The notes beneath the pieces were generated by a model. The model was not told the origin of the DNA and did no database searches. It saw nothing but the letters and a program-made list of their open reading frames with translations. Made by a program: the position numbers and the translations under genes. This document shows positions 63,283 to 64,000 of a stretch of DNA of 64,000 nt, one piece after another (the stretch's first letter is position 1; each line of letters starts with the position of its first letter). The stretch spans positions 1,302,001-1,366,000 of the forward strand of contig NZ_BAABWS010000001.1 of NCBI RefSeq assembly GCF_040371945.1. The letters are read 5' to 3'. Origin of the DNA: Litorivita sp040371945 (GTDB taxonomy: Bacteria > Pseudomonadota > Alphaproteobacteria > Rhodobacterales > Rhodobacteraceae).

Positions 63283-64000
63283 ATGAATTGGACCGACCGT
63301 ATCACCCTTTTTACCCCGCTTGATTTCGCCGCCGTGGGCGGGCTGTTTGCCGCTTGGCTCTTGATCGGCTGGCGGATCGAGCACCCCTCGCAAACGCGGC
63401 CCTCGGTCTCGGTTTTGATGGCCGAATACCGCCGCGAATGGATGCGCCAACTGGTGACGCGCCAGCCGCGTATTTTCGACGCGCAGACCCTTGCCACCCT
63501 GCGCGAGGGCACGTCGTTTTTCGCCTCGGCGGTGATGATCGCCATTGGCGGCGGGCTGGCCTTGATCGGCAACTCCGAGCGGCTGGTGGGCGTGGCCAAT
63601 GATCTCACGCTCGACAGCGCCCCTGCGATTGTGTGGGAGATCAAGCTGTTGGTCACGTTGATTTTTCTGGCCAACGCCTTTTTGAAATTCGTCTGGTCGC
63701 ACCGTTTGTTCGGCTATTGCCTCGTGCTGATGGCCGCCGTGCCCAATAATGCCCAAGACGGCGCCGCCCTGCCGCGCGCCGCCAAGGCGGCCGAGGTCAA
63801 TATCACCGCCGCGCGCGGGTTCAATCGCGGGCTGCGCTCGGTCTATTTCGCGCTTGGCACCACGGCGTGGATGCTTGGCCCCTTGGCCTTGATGGGGGCG
63901 ACGCTGTTCACCGTATCGGTGCTCTGGCGGCGCGAGTTTGCCTCGCAATCGCGCGCGGCGATTTTGGGCGATGGCGATAACATGGGGCTGGCCTCACGCA
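63283..64000 (+). CDS. DUF599 membrane protein (partial, cut by the window end)
   Basis: The first 239 residues of a DUF599 protein, open to the edge. It begins MNWTDRITLFTPLDFAAVGG and has helices near 12-28, 75-95, 115-135 and 195-215. The motif REWMRQLVTRQPRIFDAQTL at residues 50-69 and GTSFFASAVMIAIGGGLALIG are typical. An in-frame ATG at 63247 exists but the later one fits the family. Function unknown. Confidence 0.82.
   Translation, partial: MNWTDRITLFTPLDFAAVGGLFAAWLLIGWRIEHPSQTRPSVSVLMAEYRREWMRQLVTRQPRIFDAQTLATLREGTSFFASAVMIAIGGGLALIGNSERLVGVANDLTLDSAPAIVWEIKLLVTLIFLANAFLKFVWSHRLFGYCLVLMAAVPNNAQDGAALPRAAKAAEVNITAARGFNRGLRSVYFALGTTAWMLGPLALMGATLFTVSVLWRREFASQSRAAILGDGDNMGLASR

Overview
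The window looks like a chromosomal segment of an alphaproteobacterium of the Rhodobacteraceae. It is GC-rich. The evidence for the family is the tuf / tRNA-Trp / secE neighbourhood, an atpHAGDC operon followed by an H-type lectin gene, a pduO-etfB-etfA-hbd block, homospermidine synthase, and many small families typical of that group (DUF1523, DUF2125, DUF599, DUF6473, Hint-domain proteins). No phage, integrase, insertion sequence or CRISPR array is visible. DUF numbers and family names come from memory of the families and were not searched.

Layout: 0-4 kb holds the start of secE, tRNA-Trp and tuf, with three unrelated genes between tRNA and tuf (acetyltransferase, CorA/ZntB-like transporter, small secreted protein). 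4-11 kb holds a lipoprotein, a cytochrome P450, topoisomerase IV subunit A, an SH3b protein and a short-chain dehydrogenase. 11-16 kb holds a HIG1-type membrane protein, cobalamin adenosyltransferase, electron transfer flavoprotein and 3-hydroxybutyryl-CoA dehydrogenase, which together serve acyl-CoA oxidation. 16-22 kb is the F1 ATP synthase operon. 22-25.5 kb carries an unknown acidic protein and an RTX-type calcium-binding protein. 25.7-31 kb holds a methyltransferase, glyoxalase II, ClpA and an M23 peptidase. 31-34 kb holds an ExbB/MotA-like and OmpA/MotB-like pair. 34-40.8 kb holds ChaC, DUF2125, a hisC-tyrC-extensin operon, homospermidine synthase and ribosomal protein S4. 41-45 kb holds a Hint protein, an LpxR-like lipid A deacylase and a taurine-pyruvate-type aminotransferase.

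The most interesting region is 45-51.7 kb, a minus-strand cluster of six genes. In transcription order they are a long coiled-coil TelA-like protein, a DUF6384-type protein, a classical AAA ATPase, a DUF6638-type protein, a small membrane protein and a DUF1523 membrane protein. The ATPase keeps an aromatic YQG pore loop and a TNRPE-like sensor 1, but its Walker B ends Asp-Asp instead of Asp-Glu. An AAA motor, a coiled-coil partner and membrane proteins suggest an uncharacterised envelope- or membrane-remodelling machine. Upstream of it lies a 41-bp element built on an 11-bp period that recurs, 39/41 identical, upstream of the HIG1/pduO genes.

52-56.9 kb holds creatinase, a P1/DmpA-family peptidase, succinate-semialdehyde dehydrogenase and a small heat-shock protein. 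57-58.8 kb holds two tandem trypsin-like secreted proteases. 58.8-63 kb is a glycolate oxidase operon (glcD, glcE, a membrane protein, glcF) with a palindromic operator candidate, followed by a truncated DUF599 gene at the window edge. A second dispersed intergenic repeat, about 36 bp, occurs at four gene ends.
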